Assembly (NCBI GenBank): GCA_947846985.1
Contig: CANTUZ010000002.1
Location: 127,248,889-127,312,888, forward strand
Source of the DNA: Fratercula arctica
Lineage: Eukaryota; Chordata; Aves; Charadriiformes; Alcidae
Direction of reading: 5' to 3'
Length of the DNA stretch: 64,000 bases
In this document: one piece after another, positions 37,821-52,548 of the stretch
Numbering within the stretch: the first letter of the stretch is position 1
How the letters are laid out: every line of letters begins with the position of its first letter
Made by a program: the position numbers and the translations under genes
The notes under the pieces: model-generated
Database searches by the model: none
What the model was told of the DNA's origin: nothing
What the model saw: the letters and a program-made list of their open reading frames with translations, nothing else

Positions 37821-39586
37821 AGCCGCAAGTATTCCAGCACGCTATCAGGTGATCAGCTTTCCCTTTACAGGCATGACTGGTGGTCATAATGTTTGCTTTC
37901 ATGGAACAAATTGCAGATCTCAAGAAAATCAGCACCTAAATTTGCTCCAGCAGCTCATTTTGAATGCAAGCTAAATCCATGTTTTCAGATTGTACCCCCA
38001 CTTCTTGGGGGCTGGGAAATAAACCCTGTAAAAATACACCCTTGATTTCTCAGGGAAGCAAGAGTAGATATTTGAAGAGAAAGAACAAAATATATGTGAT
38101 CCATTCCTATACTTCAGTTTGTCACATTTTGCACTGAAATTCAACCAGCCATTAAGTCGTAGGGTAGCATGTACTATTTACAAAAACTAAATATAACTGT
38201 TGGGTTTACTGACAAATGCCCATACTTTTCTTTAATGATTTCTAAAGGAATTTTATCATATGAGCATAGGTTCCATAAATGCCTGTTAGACAGACATGAC
38301 AAGGGTATTGATAATATCATAAAAGCAGCAGTTACGCTTTACTTGAGCGCTTAGATTAAATGGTATCTGTGGCAGCTAATCAGACAACTGGTTAGCAATT
38401 TAGAAACCAGTTTATTCATAAAATTAAATGTAGCATCAAAAACAATGTGGCAATATGACTAAGCTGCGATCATAGAGGTTGAAGCATATTGGACAAGAGA
38501 CCCGTTTGCGAAGTCCATGAGAATTCGGCTGCACTGCAATATTCTGTCAGCCGTCGTCATTATCTTGTACAGGTACCTAGTGGACAAAATAACAATCTGA
38601 ACTACAGAGAACCCGTTAAAATTCACAGTTCAGTGAAATGCTGATTACAGGAGCAACCCTCTTTTCTTCTCCCTGTCACTCCTACCCTTTTGTTCTCCTC
38701 CACTTCGCTTTTCTCCTTGGAACAGCAGACAGTGGTAAAATTGTGTGGGTAACATGTGGTATATTAGTCTTATTAGCACTCAAGTTACAACGAGCCGCAT
38801 AGCCCCACTCTCCCTGAACCTGGGCTGCTCAGCATCCCTACTGCCAGGGCTCACTCTTTCCCCGCTCCATGTGGGAACACCTGCGCAAGGGATCGGGACC
38901 CCTTCTTCTGTCACGGGCTGCCTTCTCCTCATCTGCCCCAGGAAAAAAGGGCTGCTCTCTGCCTCCTTTGTGCATTTGAACGCCTCGTTGTTTAAATCAA
39001 ATTACAAGGTTGCATTCCAGCCAATCTCTTTATCCCCTGAAACCACGTTTGAATGTAAAAGACAATACAACATTTACCATAATCATTAGTCTCTTCCATG
39101 ACTGTAATTTTTATCTCCTAATTGAAATACTTCTTATTTTCCTTGCCTCAGTGAGATATTTTAAGGAATAGCTGAATAAGATTGTTTTGGAGGACACACA
39201 CAGAATTGCTCAAAACAGAGAGTTTTGGGGTTTTTTTCTGGGGGAGCAAAACATAACACTTCCAAAATGAGTTTAAAATTAATCACTTGACAGGTACCTG
39301 GATTGTTAAATTGGCTTTTATCCCAGCTTCCATAGCCAAGTGGTTATGGAAAGAGAATTCATGAAAAGTTATCTAAAAACTACCTGGATGTCACGGCTGG
39401 ATGTAATCCTTGTGGGAGGCCTAACACAGGCTACAAAATTGTCCACCCATCTAAAGCACCCTGCTGAGCCCTGTGATTTTACTGTTGCTCAGAGAAGAGG
39501 AGGTCCCATTTTGAAGGGACATTATAGCCTTCCTTAACCCTCAGCAAACCACATTTTGCTGACCATTTTTACTTCAAAATGTAAAA

Positions 39587-39608
39587 ATATATATATATAT
39601 ATATATTT
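39587..39608. repeat. (AT)11 microsatellite
   Basis: Eleven uninterrupted AT units, flanked by AAAA on the left and TTTT on the right, so the whole tract is nearly self-complementary. Confidence 0.95.
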
Positions 39609-40620
39609 TGTTCTTGCTTATCCTAAAATAGGAATCTATGGGGAAAAAAAATATCAGACAATAGGCCAGTTACTGAATGGACTACTTGATGCCATCCCCA
39701 AAAGCTGGTTCACAAAATCTCTGGCTCATTGGTCAGGGAAATGGGAAGTCTGTACAGTGCCTGATCTATTATTCTGAGCTGCTAAATTTTTCTTCCTACC
39801 TCTCCAGCCCTGAATCCGTGAAGCACGCTGATGGATTTTGGCTAGCACAATCAGTGTGATTAAGAAGATGTCCTGAGACAGTGGAAGTCACCTGTGAGAC
39901 AACAGAGACGCGAAAGCGAGGGTCAGGATAAGGAGCTGCTTTGGGGCTTGGATGGAGTTGCTCCTCCATCATGCAGCAGCGTGAAAAATCAGGTGTCTGC
40001 TTTAGGACAAGCGAAACATTAAGAAAAAGAAAGGTTAAAAAAAAAATGAAGGGGAAAAAAATGCAACTGTTGTGTTTCTTTCTTCCTTCCTTTTGCTTTC
40101 CTGCCCCCCTCATCCTCAACAGAGAGATAATAAATGGAAAGACTTGGTGTTGCCAGGGCCCAGCCTCCATCAGTGTCTAGAATCCAATTTGAAATCATCG
40201 TGCCATTTTCCAGGTAATAGATATAAAAGTATCTGTAGGAGACAAAGCACCTGAAGTTGGATCACATCATCAGTTTTGTACTGATGAGACATTGGATGGG
40301 TTTTCTATTACATATCCAAAGAGCAAACATCTGTCTTACCAGAAAGCTTATTCAGGCTCAGCCAAAAGCTTTCATATTCAGGGATACATGTCATAATTCG
40401 AGACTAGTGAACTGGAGATATTCTGGGAGAAGAAACATGCCAGCAGGGAATATTTTAACACAGCTGAGATTGGTCTAAGATGGAAAGAACGCTCAGAGAA
40501 AAACCCAGAGTCTTGGGGTTTTCTCTTCCTCTTTAATTCTGAGTTAATTTAATTTTTTTCCTGTAATTCTGGTCTGCTAAATACCCACTGGACACCTAAC
40601 AGGAGATAAAGCCACTCTCC

Positions 40621-40679
40621 AAAAAAAAAAAAGATTTATCTAACTTTAAAAGATAAAAAGATAAAAAGATTTATCTAAC
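40621..40679. repeat. Local duplication of GATTTATCTAAC
   Basis: An A12 run is followed by GATTTATCTAAC (40633-40644), then AGATAAAA-type units, and the same 12-mer again at 40668-40679, both preceded by AAAAA. It appears to be a slippage-type local duplication with a 35-bp spacing. Confidence 0.75.
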
Positions 40680-42039
40680 ATCAAAAATTTCAAAAGCATT
40701 CGCTCTAAAATGAGTTTAAAGCATGCGGATTTTTTTATTTATTGAGGTAACAGGAAAATCCTCCCAAGCTAAGCTAGACCTGCCTGAGACTTAGTAAGCC
40801 TCCAGAAAGCATCTATTTGTGGCCAGCAAGGAGATCAGACTTTAGGGGAATCTTCCTATGAAGTACATGGGGAAATACAATCTTCGAACGTCCATGCTCT
40901 GGCTTGCCTCCTGGAGGCAGCTGACTGTACAGTGACCAGCCTCCAGCCCACACACCTTTCCAGAACAACTAAAGCTGGCTGGGATATATATCGCCCAACA
41001 TGACCATAAAATAGCACCTTCCTGGACTCACAGTGTAAATCAACCAGCTGTAAGACAAACAGCTGTCAGAAAATTTAATTTCCTGAGAAGACTTTCAGAA
41101 AACAATCCACTTGGGACGCTTAGGTATCCAGGTACAAAACGTTAGGGTCCAACCTGGAAACTTCTTCTTCACATGAGCAGCACCACCGATTTTAATCTAA
41201 CTATTTGCATGAATAAGTCTTTTTCAGACTCACGACTTTATTTCATAAGTATCTTTTGTACAAATGACATCCTAAAGCCCTTTATGGAATTAAATAACAC
41301 TGTCCACTGTCTTGTATCTGATATAAATTAGAGAAAACAGCGTCGTAAAGATATTGCACGGTGAATAAATTAAACCATTCAGTCATAAGGCCAATGACTG
41401 AGGGAAAGAGAAATTAAGAGACATAGGTAAAGGAGAAAAGATATGCTTTAAGATGAGGTTTGAAAAGAGAGAGAGTTGATGAGGCAGAGAGATACATTCA
41501 TGCAATTGGACTGTGTACCAAGAAAAACTTTCAGATGTTCTGATATCCAGACAAACCAACCATGGACAACTTTGACTAGGCACATGGTACATGGAGGCTG
41601 TCACACATTTTCCTACACAAACAGCAATTCTCACACCTTGCAAATTAATTACAGGGAGAAGTCTAGTGCTTGACTGGTCTATAACTTGTTATGTCTCTAG
41701 TTTTTCAGTTCACTGCCCTATAAAAGGCATTTATGCTAGCACAAATCCAGCAAGACACAAGGGGAATAGCTTCAATCCATAAACCAAAGACATACCTGGT
41801 GTTTCCTGAGAGGAGGAGGAACATTTGTGAAGCTCCTCCAGATCTTTCTGCTATCATGTACAGAACTTAAGTCACTATATTTTGGACTCTGGAGATCCAA
41901 GGTGCTAAAGAGGTAGACAAAATTACTACAGTCACAGGAGTATAGTCACAGCAGAAACTCCAGTCAGGTAGCGCTGAGTTTAGTTTTCATTTCTACTGAA
42001 ACTCATGGGTCATGCTCACATTTCTATGTAGGTATCCCA

Positions 42040-42165
42040 TGACACTAAGTTCAATAGAACTTAAGTACCTAAATATCTCCATAAACACAAGTTTTATGCA
42101 TGTCCTTCAGCAAGTCATTTAAAGATTATGTGCCTCAAATCTTTCCCTGTGAAGCCAGGATGTTA
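42040..42165 (+). repeat. Ancient amniote repeat / MIR-like relic
   Basis: GTTCAATAGAACTTAAGTAC followed by CTAAATATCTCC, then TTCAGCAAGTCATTTAAAG and TGTGCCTCAAATCTTTCCCT. The second half resembles MIR ('gcaagtcacttaacctctctgtgcctcagtttcc'); the first half resembles the 'caatgggacttaggcacctaaat' blocks of old amniote repeats. Possibly one composite element. Confidence 0.45.
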
Positions 42166-45100
42166 GTCCTTGGTAACAATAAATGAAGGTAGTGAAGGGT
42201 TCCAGTAATAACACACAGCACTAGAGGCATAATATCTGCTTAACACTTTCAGTGTTACGTCAACCAAGAGACAAATAACCAAATGCCAAAATTAGAGGGA
42301 GCTGCCACAGTTTTAGGACTTACTGCCACTACAGGCAGAGTGAGACACTGTCAGACCCAGAAAGAGGTTTTGAAAGTTCCTTTAAAGTTTACAGGAACCT
42401 GCTCATACCACCAGAGCTGATGGAGCAAAGCTGGAGCCAGCAAGCCCATGGGAGGGCAAGCACATACAACTCCCTTCATCACATGCAGAGATCTACAGAT
42501 GATCTACAGCTTTGCACTAGTCCCTCTTCCTGCTGTCAGACTGGCCCTTTTCTTCTTAAGGGGAGATAGATCATTTATATGAAAAGCAAAGACTCTGAGC
42601 CATTGTGTCACCTAAGTCTTAACTCCAGGTCCTCCCACCTTCATTCCCACATAGACCTGCTCCCAGCCATGATGTTGATCACTGTCCCAACCTTGCTACG
42701 CCTGCCACCTCCACCAAAGAATCTCCCAAGCCTACATGGATCACCTTTTTTTTTTTTTTTTCCAAAATCTTATCATCTTAATGTCTCCCTGATGATAAAC
42801 AGCTCAGGTGTGACCTAGGTGTAATGTGCACTTGACATGTACTTATGTCATCCATTCAAATTTACATGTCCTTGAAGGCATAAGATAAAGTATATTCACA
42901 CATAAAAACTTGAGGAGAGGAGGACAGTAACAACTTTTTTATTTTCCTTTGAAAGCACCAAGCCTTGGGGCGAAAGCATTTATTTTAAAATCACTTATGT
43001 ATGGATGGTGTGGGTTTGTCACTGCAAACTGCAGTTAAATAAAATGTTTCCCATTTTTGGTTCTTGCACTTCATTAACATTTTGCAGCTGTTTGGTCAGT
43101 CACATCCCTCATTTGTCCTTCCAAGGCAATATGTTTTTCCAAAAGTCTTACTCCATCACTCTGACTTCTCCAATAAGCTGGTGTTTTTTTTCCACAAATA
43201 TTACACACACATGCTCACACACACACACTCTGAGTGCATCTGAAAAACACTGGTGAGAGAAGTACAAGACACTCCAAGCCACAGACTTCTCACCTCGGGC
43301 AGGGAATATTCCCAGTCCCTCCCTTCCTGGGCGTAGAAAGCAAAGGACAGTGCGGGTGGGAGGAAATGGCACACTCCAAATTTGCAATCAGGAGCACTGT
43401 AGGCTGTGTAGGTTCCTTCTCAGTCTGTGTGGAAACCCACCTGCTTCTCTCTTCTGCGGCAACAGCTGCCCTGTCAGAATGGGCCCATGCCCCAAGACCA
43501 CTACTGTCAACATTTCAGCTGATGTGCACCTCTGGCAGGAACTATTATTTCAATTCCGCAGCCCAGGAATGATTTCCTTAGCCTATATAAAGGATTTTCA
43601 ATTTTCACAATTCTCATGAATGGTAAATACAGTGAATGGCATGACATGACAATAAAACAAAGGTTTGGACAATAAGTAATTATTATTTTCTGGGGTTTCC
43701 TTGTCCCTTAGTTGACTGTTCTGCCATTGAAGTTCGATAATTTAAAAATCAAACGAATCCCTCTAATGTATCAATTATCCTTTAGAACTTAACTTGCTTT
43801 ATTTTGTTTTTACTTTGGAAAAATTGTCCCCTCATTCTCTCCCCTTCCTTTTAAAGGTACTGCACTGCAATCAAATGTTTAGCATATGCTTCATTTAAAC
43901 CAGGAAACCCTCAAAACAGTCACCTTGCTCACCTGCTTCTAAACCATCGTGTTAACTTTCGATGTTCTACAAAGACAACTGCTGATAACTCTTCAGTACT
44001 TTTTATCCCGGAAATAAGATGCTCTATCCTGCTAAGAAGAAATGAGAGAAAAATCAGTTGCCTTTTTTTGTCTGAAGGCAATAGGGAAATACAATCTTAT
44101 AGGGCCATCTGTAGAATAGGAACTGGGAATTTAGGTTCTTGTCTTTGGCTAAGACTTCATGTTTCCCAAAACAAGTCACACTGGCCTGTATTTTCCATGG
44201 TGATATCTTATTTTACATCCTCAGGCATCATACACTTGGTCTCCAGATGCACTGAGCACTTCCAGACTCATGTTGTTTTAACTGGAGGTACAGCCAAATC
44301 ATGCTTCCCTGAGAATCGGTTGTGAGGAGACCCAAGTAGATCAAAGAGTAGAAGAGCCACACATTAAAATCCACCACTGTTTTTGAAAACTTGGATATTA
44401 ACAACCCTTCCTCTGAGTTTTCCTCTCTGGAGAAAAAATGCTGTACCTGCTCAACACAACAGGGCATTACGAAGCTGAAATCAGAGCTTAGAAATAGTAT
44501 AAGACTCTTGGAAGAAGCTGCCTCTGAGGAATGATTACTTAGCAAATTCCTCCTAGGAAAGGGAAGGGACACGTGCTACGTCTTATTAAGCCTGACTGTC
44601 GAAGTGAGACCCCAAAGACTGTATGGTACATGGAAAGGTTAGATATTTGTAAAACAGACACATTCTTAATATGCTCTTTAAGTCACATGGATACTCACTA
44701 ATTCTTCATTAGCCTACTAATTCCTGTGCATGAAAGGACAAAGACTACAGATTTTCCCATGTAGCCTGGGAGCCATGAGCTCAGCTTTACCAAATTAATT
44801 TATCAATAGAGTTAGAGTTTAAATTTCTCTAATATGCTTTACCTAATAAGGCAGTTCCTGTCATAATTGCTGTTGTAGGGATAGGAGGTTAATCTTTTAA
44901 GTGACGGCACTGAACTCACCTGCTGAGAGATGATCTGGAGCACTCCAATAAAACATTCATGGCTTCATGCCTCCTCTGTTGCACTTAAATCTATGTTAAC
45001 AATTTCAAAAAACTAAAAAGCCAGGCCTATGCTCTGCAGCGATCAATAGCACCATGGTTAGATATCAGCGCATTCAGCTCAGTGGGATAAATGTTCAGTC

Positions 45101-45373
45101 TTTGGTAGATTTAGTGGTGGGTGGAAATGACAGATGGAATTTAAGTCTTTTGTTCAAAGGCTTTGTTCTCCTCCTTCTTTAGTGCAAAGAATTTCCCTGT
45201 GATATTTTGCTTTCTTTCCAAGAGACCTGAAGCACCAATCATTTTGCTTTGTTCCCCTTTGGGGCGAAAAAAAATAGAGAAGAAAAACACTTACTTCATA
45301 AAGATAGGTCATTAACGAAATGCTTGGGTCAACAGAAACAAGACCCAGCACGTCTGGACAGCATCCTTTCAAA
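42166..45373. other. Non-coding interval
   Basis: Unique sequence with T16 (42746-42761) and a short CA-rich tract near 43204-43229. Open frames around 43.2-43.6 kb overlap in two frames, which argues against coding. No gene recognised. Confidence 0.6.
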
Positions 45374-45467
45374 TTTCAAAGTGTACAATTAAATCAAACA
45401 CAGTTTGTAATAAATGACCATTTGAAAGCGTACAATTAGATCAAATAAAATTTGTGATAAATGATGA
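45374..45467. repeat. Tandem duplication, 2 diverged copies of 47 bp
   Basis: Units 45374-45420 and 45421-45467 share GTACAATTA, ATCAAA and GATAAATGA/AATAAATGA blocks in the same order without gaps. There are several substitutions, so this duplication is clearly older than the 41-bp one at 6.1 kb. Confidence 0.85.
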
Positions 45468-48400
45468 GGAATAGGAAACCCAATTTTTTCACATAAAACT
45501 ATGACTGTCTTATAAGAACTTCAAATATAGTTACAGTTTCAATGGTTACTTTTTAGCCCTGGATTCAGTATGATATTGACAAAGAAAAAAAATGGAAAAA
45601 ATGCCCATTGCATCAAATGTGACTCTTAAGGATTGTGAAGTATAAAAACTAGTATTTAAGGTGAAAGAAGAGGGTGAAGAGAGCAGCGTCTCTTGGTTCT
45701 CCTTCAACTATACTTTCCTCCTTAGTCTGGAATTTTCTGCAATTAAACTGTTTTGGAAAAAAGCATAGAGTGCAACTCAGAATACAACACTCTGCAAGCG
45801 TTTCCTCTAACCAGAGTTTGAGCCTTCCCTGGGCCCAGATTATTCACATACAGTCCTCAATGAAGGCTATGTGTTTGTAACTCAGAGTAGAATTTGACCT
45901 CAGAACTTTGAAGAGCACACAGAGTTACCTGAAGGTTTCCTGGCTACTGTGCTGAGTACTGCCCTAGTCCCTGAATTAAGTGGGGCTACATCCATATTTG
46001 TAACATTCCCCTTCTTCCCTTTGTACTTTTGATGTGGTACAGAAACACCAGAAACACTGGTACAGATAATTTTGGGAGCAGTAGTTTTTGATCAAAAATC
46101 CAAAGCTCATACAATCTTAAACAAAAAGAGAATCTCTCGTGGTATTTCTAATCATTGTTCACTGAAACACTTGAATTCATTTTGTTCTGGGGGAAAACCT
46201 TATCCAGGAGACCAAAGGAGAAACAATTTATTCTGGTTATATACTTACAAAGAACTTACAAGCCAATCTCAGCATACTTTATTTTCCAATAATGTGATTT
46301 TTATGAGGTGAACTGTATTGTTTTTATTGGGAACTAGACATTATGCCTGTACAGGGGATGCTTCGAGAGGCAGCAGGAGTGTTGTGGGCAACTGAGGGGC
46401 AATTCTGTGTTTTGTAAAACATATCACTGTCTGCTAACCAGCATCCAGAGCAGAGAAGTCCTTCAAGCTACTTGGTACACGATGATTGCTATGCCTTCCA
46501 TCTGAGCAGCTCAAAGATTTTCTGTGTTAAGTTCATGAGCTTTGCTGAGGAGTGACCACACACTGCTCATATTTACTGAGTAGAGCGTGAGGAGAGGGGA
46601 GGGAAAAGGAACAAAGGACCACATATCCACCCCTTCCCTACTGACGGCACCCTGACAAGGTTACATGGGGTAATTGAAGGATTTAGAAAACAAAGAGCTA
46701 GAAGTAACCGATAAGAATGCTAGAACTTAACAGGATGACTCTGACATGTAATAAAAGTTGCAGTGCAGTTGAGAAGCTCTTATTAACTAGCTACATACTA
46801 TTAAACTGCAGATATTCTTGAGTGAATTATCAGGCTCCAAAAACTACTGTTTTCTTTCTGAAAAATAAGAAGCCTCTCTTCCACAATGGACATGTTGTTA
46901 GTATAGGTTAAGCACAGAATATGATTTATTAGTATCCTATTTATTATCATCAGATGGATATTCAATGTTACACTTTCAGATTGCTTTTTATGAAAGTTAG
47001 GTACTTAACAAAGATAACAATGGACATAATTTTTAATTTGTTGGCCAATCGATGAGAGAGATACAGATCTAGGTCTGTTACATTTGAATGGAAAGAATGA
47101 AGAACATACACTAATTCAAATATTTCTTAGTTAGATTTTCCAATTAGACTGCTGTCAAGGATCTTCTTATTTGAATACACTTTTCGGGGGGAACCCCACT
47201 ACCACCACTCATAAAACTGTGGTCAGTTCCCTCCTAAGGTATAACACATCAGTACAACCTTCTTCAGCACTGGGACTATTAAATCTTTTATTCAAACATT
47301 AGAGTTTATGTAGCCCTGGTCTCAGTACAGCAACCGTTCCCATATAATCTTTTCTGCGTTGTGAAGAGGAAGCTTTTAATTCCCTGAATTATGCCAGAAA
47401 ACTGTAATGTAGTTATTTCTTAAATTTGAGCTTCTCTTAGTTTCCTCTGTGAGAGAAGGGAGCTCTGTCTCTACAAATTCCACAGTCTGGGACACTTGCT
47501 GTCAACGTTAGGTAGAAATTCAAGTATTTGTAGGCACGGAAGAAAGACCATCAGTGATTAATTCTCCTTGATCATTAGTTTTTTCAGGCTTTTCAGCTTA
47601 TTCCATTAATGGAGTTCATTTACAATGTCTCTCACCGCTTCTCCATTATGACAAAATTTCTTTACAACCCCTTATAATGTTTTTTGGTGCAGTGTAAGTC
47701 TGTGTTTCACATCTTGGTACTTGGCAATCTCAGCAAATACCAGCACGTTCATGGGGATTCAGTAGGCTTCCGCCAACAGGATTTTGCTGAAGAAGACTCT
47801 GAAGAAGCGATGCAGCAAATTCAAAAGTTGAAGAATAAAGTCCGGTTATCAGTGGCAAGGGCAAATATAGTCCTGTGGAGTAATTTCCACAGAAGTTGGA
47901 ACAATTCCCTCTTATAAGGCCTTATTTAAGCCCTGTTCAGTATCATTATTTCAGTCCTTAAAAGGAAGCCCTTTTGTCTCATCAAGAAATGTTACTATGA
48001 ACAAAATGCAACTTGCAAATCCTTGAAAAATCCTACTAAAAAAAGGCACACAAGGGTTAGAATAATTTGGAAGCTGCAGCATAAGTAGAGACATACTGAA
48101 TATGAAGATGAGACACATTTAGTTTAAACCTCAGAAAGGGATTTTCTGAAAGGGGGATGAAACATAATGTTTGCTATATGCAAAACATAAAGATTGCCTC
48201 ACCATCCTTTTAGATACAGCATATGAACATATCTGCTAAAAGTCAAAAGTGAAAGACTCTAGGAAGCTGCCAGACCTAGGGAAAATGAATATTCTGCAAA
48301 TATATTTATTTTACATGTAAAGCAAAGCAAAGAAAAATATTGTTAAATATTTACTCATCACCCAGTAGCTTATTAATCTTTGTCGCAGCGAATACAGCTG

Positions 48401-49639
48401 ACTCTCTAGAGTGTGGGCAGAGATGGTCCTCACCAATAAAATACCATGACTGAGACCCACAGGTAAGCAAAAGCCCTGACAGAGACAGTGACTCAGCTGC
48501 ACGAAGAGCAGCTGCGCAGGCAAACCTGGCTGCAAGCATCCAAAAGTGTGGCATTATTTTGCTTTTTTTTTTTTCCTCCCTGTGATTTCCTTCATCTGGC
48601 CCCCAGAGACTTCTTGCACTACCAGACGTCCCTTAATTATTAGTCCAGCACCAGTCCAGCACCATTTTTAACACCAGTGGAGGGCAGGCATTTGAAAAGG
48701 AATATGGATTATGTTATGACCACCTATTATAGGCATTTAATTTTAAGGGTTACAACACCTGAAAAATAAAAGCCTGGTCCCAGCCTGATGATTCAAGCTG
48801 CCCATAGAAGAGCAAAGGCTGCCCAGCTAGTCTGTGGGGAATGTGATTCAGCTTATCAAATGTCTTTTTCTCCCCTTGGTCCTCTAGACTTCCTGAATGC
48901 CAAACATAGAGCTGCCTACCTCCAGCTGGTAGGAAACGCTAGTTCCTATCAGGTCTGCACAGGAACTTGGGCCAGTTTCATACAAGAGAGGACTCCGCAG
49001 TCTAAATATTCTTCTGGTGGAGGTGGCAGTGGCAGTGATGACCTGCCTTTGCATGAGAGCATGGTGGCAGGTTCCCAAACCCACGAAGAAGAGACCTAAA
49101 ATCTGAACTCTACTTCAGACTAAGGGGAATCAACCTCACAGCTCCCATTTCCCTGGGAGTGCACCACTCTTCAGGTTATATACCAGGAGCAGATGTTCCC
49201 TGTTTTTGTTGAAACCATGCCTTCTTGTCCCACTACAGGCTTCTGTGCAAGACTTTTGTAGCACCAGAGAACAAACAGGGAACCTGCCTGTGCCATCCCA
49301 GAAGACGGGGAAGAGGTCTGGTTCATGGTTCCTATCACTCAGAGGTCCTCATTAATTCAAAAGAAAAATATAAAGCCTCCTGGAGCAGGAACCAGACTAC
49401 CTTGAAAAAGTCTCCTCCTCACTGGTGGTATAGAGGAAACTCTTTGATTAGCTCTTGATCAAAAAACTCAAAGGTAAAAAACAATTAACACAGCACACAT
49501 TGAAAAGACCACAAAATAGTTAACAGATAGCTCCATTGGAAAATGTGCTAAGAGTTGCAGTGGGCTCTGGCAATAAAATCAGGCTGTTTTCCTTGGGGAT
49601 ATGCTGGCCTTCAAGTGTGAGTTATTCAGTGAATGTCCA
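45468..49639. other. Non-coding interval
   Basis: Unique sequence. Open frames at 47684-47917 and 48788-49099 (plus strand) are unassigned and unflanked by convincing splice sites. An 11-bp unit AGTCCAGCACC is repeated twice at 48642-48663. No transposable element is recognised. Confidence 0.6.
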
Positions 49640-49712
49640 AAGGTCTATGTTATGCAAGAAGGCAGATTAGATGGTCATTGCAGTCCCTTCTGGTTTTAAG
49701 CAATTAATCTCT
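49640..49712 (+). repeat. Old CR1/L3-type LINE 3' end relic
   Basis: TTATGCAAGAAGGCAGATTA, GATGGTCATTGCAGTCCCTT and CTGGTTTTAAGCAATTAATC follow the well-known ending 'ggtcagactagatgatc..aatggtcccttctggccttaaa' of old L3/CR1-clade LINEs in amniotes. Only the last part is recognisable; the sequence upstream to about 49560 may belong to it. Confidence 0.6.
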
Positions 49713-52548
49713 GACGTGATGGCAGAAGGTTGGTTCATCACAGCCAAAGAAGGCAATTTCCTTGCTGATAAATGAAAAAGTAAATCAATTTTAAATCCAA
49801 GATGAGGATGGGATTCCACTGGTCCCTGGGGGCTGTTTTCATGTGCAGGCACCAAGCAGCTGAGCAAGTGACTGCTGCACCAAACAGCATGTGCTTTTGC
49901 CAGGACCTGCATTTATTCTCCCTGTTCCTAGCAAAATCACAATTTACCAAATGGAAAATTCTGCCCTCAGAAGACACTGATAAGTTTAGAAGAGGTCTTG
50001 GCTTTCAAAGGAGCACAGAATCCTCGATGTTATGCAGCTACATAAATGATGGAAATCAGGGGAGGAAAAAATGGGCTGATATTTATGTTACAGGATCGTG
50101 AGTTGGGAGAACTGCACCTTTGATAAACAGCGGTGGCACAATCTTACTGACCAGTCTTGTCTGCTTCACTGCGGTCTATATTTTCCCCATTAATTTAGTT
50201 CTTCAAGTCAAGATTAGATGCTGACTCCCAGGTTTCAGGAAGTTTTACTACAAGAATTGTACAGATATTGAGTAATTTATTCTCAAATGCCTGTGTTACA
50301 CCAGGGGCAATGCCCTGCTTACCTCCAGTTCACCAGGGAGGGAAGTAAAATGGGAGAGGACATGCACAAGAGCCAAAAACCACGTAAGCAAAAGAGAAGG
50401 GCATGAAAGTGGAATAACCCAGCTCCTCATCCTGTATTCCTACCTCCATATTTCATGGTCCCTCAAAGGTCACTCCTTCTATTTCCAAAACTAACATAAC
50501 TTAAATTTCTAAAAAATTAAATCTCTCTTTAGATAGCACTGTTTCCCCTTCCCTGTACTGTGATCTTACGAAGAGAGTGAGAAAATAGCTGTGGTCAGAG
50601 TCTGACCCTTTTTTGACTGAGGAATGGCTGTAATTCAAGATGGCAGAGGGAAGCAAAACCATGAAATGAGTTATGCACCATCATCCTCAAGGAATGAAAA
50701 TAAGTGCATTACACTGCCTATCATTATGTACTTAATGATACCAGTGCCAAGAGGGATTTCTCTACAGCAAATGCAAATGTAAAGTTTGTAGCTGCAGAAA
50801 TATCATTTTATATATTATTTAAATCCTCATTGGTTACATTTAAATATATAACAGAGAAATTAATGTACACATTTCTAAAGGGCTCATACAGAGGACCCAC
50901 TATGAAACAATTTGAAGTGGGGCCACAGTGTCTTTATCTTGTATTTGAGGCATCTTCCCAGTCAATGAACCCCTGTGAAAGATTAATGTAGTTTGAACTT
51001 TTATTGTGGAATATCATTCGTGCACTGTCACACTTCGCACAAATGGTGCTTCAGTCACAGTTCGGTAACACTCCAGCATATTATTTCCAAGGCATTTGAG
51101 AGTTTAGAGAATTATTGAAGGGCACACTGTACTCATTTTGTAATAAGGCAGAGTGCAGTTGCAGTCTCCATATGATTTCAACAAATGGAATCAATGCTAA
51201 TTTCATTGAACGTAGCAAAATAGTTGTGATAATAACCCCAGTGAAATATTCCACTAGAGAAAAGAGATAGAGTATAGTGTAATAGTGTTTTATATTATCT
51301 CCACTGAGGATTCTAGAAGAAATACATAAATGGATGGGGGAAAAAAATCCTAATAATTTCTGAAAAACCAGTCATTTGCCAATCAAAACTGCAATTTCTC
51401 CCAGTCTTTACAGTCTGATTTTAAGAATGTGCTGCAGATGAAAGAATTAAAGAAATCAACTCGGATTCACATCCTATTTTCACCAACGACACCCAGCTTT
51501 GAGGCAGTCTATATGTTTCAATTTGGCATTGCTGTTTCTGCAAATACGTGTTATACTGATCCTGAAAGTAAACACTTCCCAAAGCCATGATTTGTTAGCA
51601 CCACCTTCACATGTTATAGCCAATTAGTCAATAATTAGTCAAATAATTAAAAATATAATTATGTAATGATGTTGCCTTTTTTAAATTAAGGACTCATTCA
51701 CAAGTTGATTCCTCTTTCTGTCTGTATGTTTCTTTGCTGCTACGGTTTAAGCTCATAAACCTTGGCTGCTTTTTCTCTCCTTTTGAATTAAAACAGGATC
51801 CTGTTAATAAATGGACAAGTGCTTACTAATATGCTGTCACCAGCAAAGACACAAATATGCAACTCAATACTTACGCAGCTCCCACCAGATGCAAATATAT
51901 CTTTAAAAACCATCACTGATGTGTTGGAGACCTCTAGAGCTGTAGCTCTCCTCATGAAACTGCACTTGCTGATATTACCAATTGTTAGGGTATACAATAT
52001 CGAACTTTAATAAAAAACCAAAACAACAATGAAAAAACCCCAAACAACTGGCAGGTCCTTGCAGAATTATCAAAATATCTTCTATATAGAACTGTAAAGT
52101 GTGTAACACCCCAGCAACGACAATGTTTTCAGTATCTTTAGACACTTACTTGAAGCAGAGGGATATCAGCCATCAGAAGGGCCCTGATACCATGCAGGGA
52201 ACATGGCACCACTGTTAGAGAAAGAGAGAGGTGTCACTGGCACCCAGAAAAGTGACTTCTTCTACATAAGACAAATCATCACAGGCACGAGACGACCGAA
52301 ATCAGGAATTCAAAGTGACTTTAACCACCTGTTAGCTGGCTTCTATCTATCTATACCAAGGCTATGGGATTTCCAGCTTGTAAGGCTGCACGGAGGGCCT
52401 AAGATAGCTTGCAGTGAAGCAAGGCACACATTTCACCTCACCCCTCTGAGCTAAATCTATGTTATTAATGTAGAAACAGGAACGTATTACAACAATGCTC
52501 TCCAATGGCTGTGTTCATCCACCATTCTAACTACCTTTTGTAGTCACG
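49713..52548. other. Non-coding interval
   Basis: Unique sequence, AT-rich from 50.7 to 52.1 kb. No gene, RNA or transposable element is recognised. Confidence 0.6.

Larger units (their letters stand above)
37821..42039. other. Non-coding interval
   Basis: Four kilobases of unique sequence. It contains an (AT)11 microsatellite (39587-39608) and an A12-linked duplicated motif at 40621-40679. No recognised gene. Open frames at 38745-39089 (plus) and 39796-40170 (minus) are unassigned. Confidence 0.6.
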
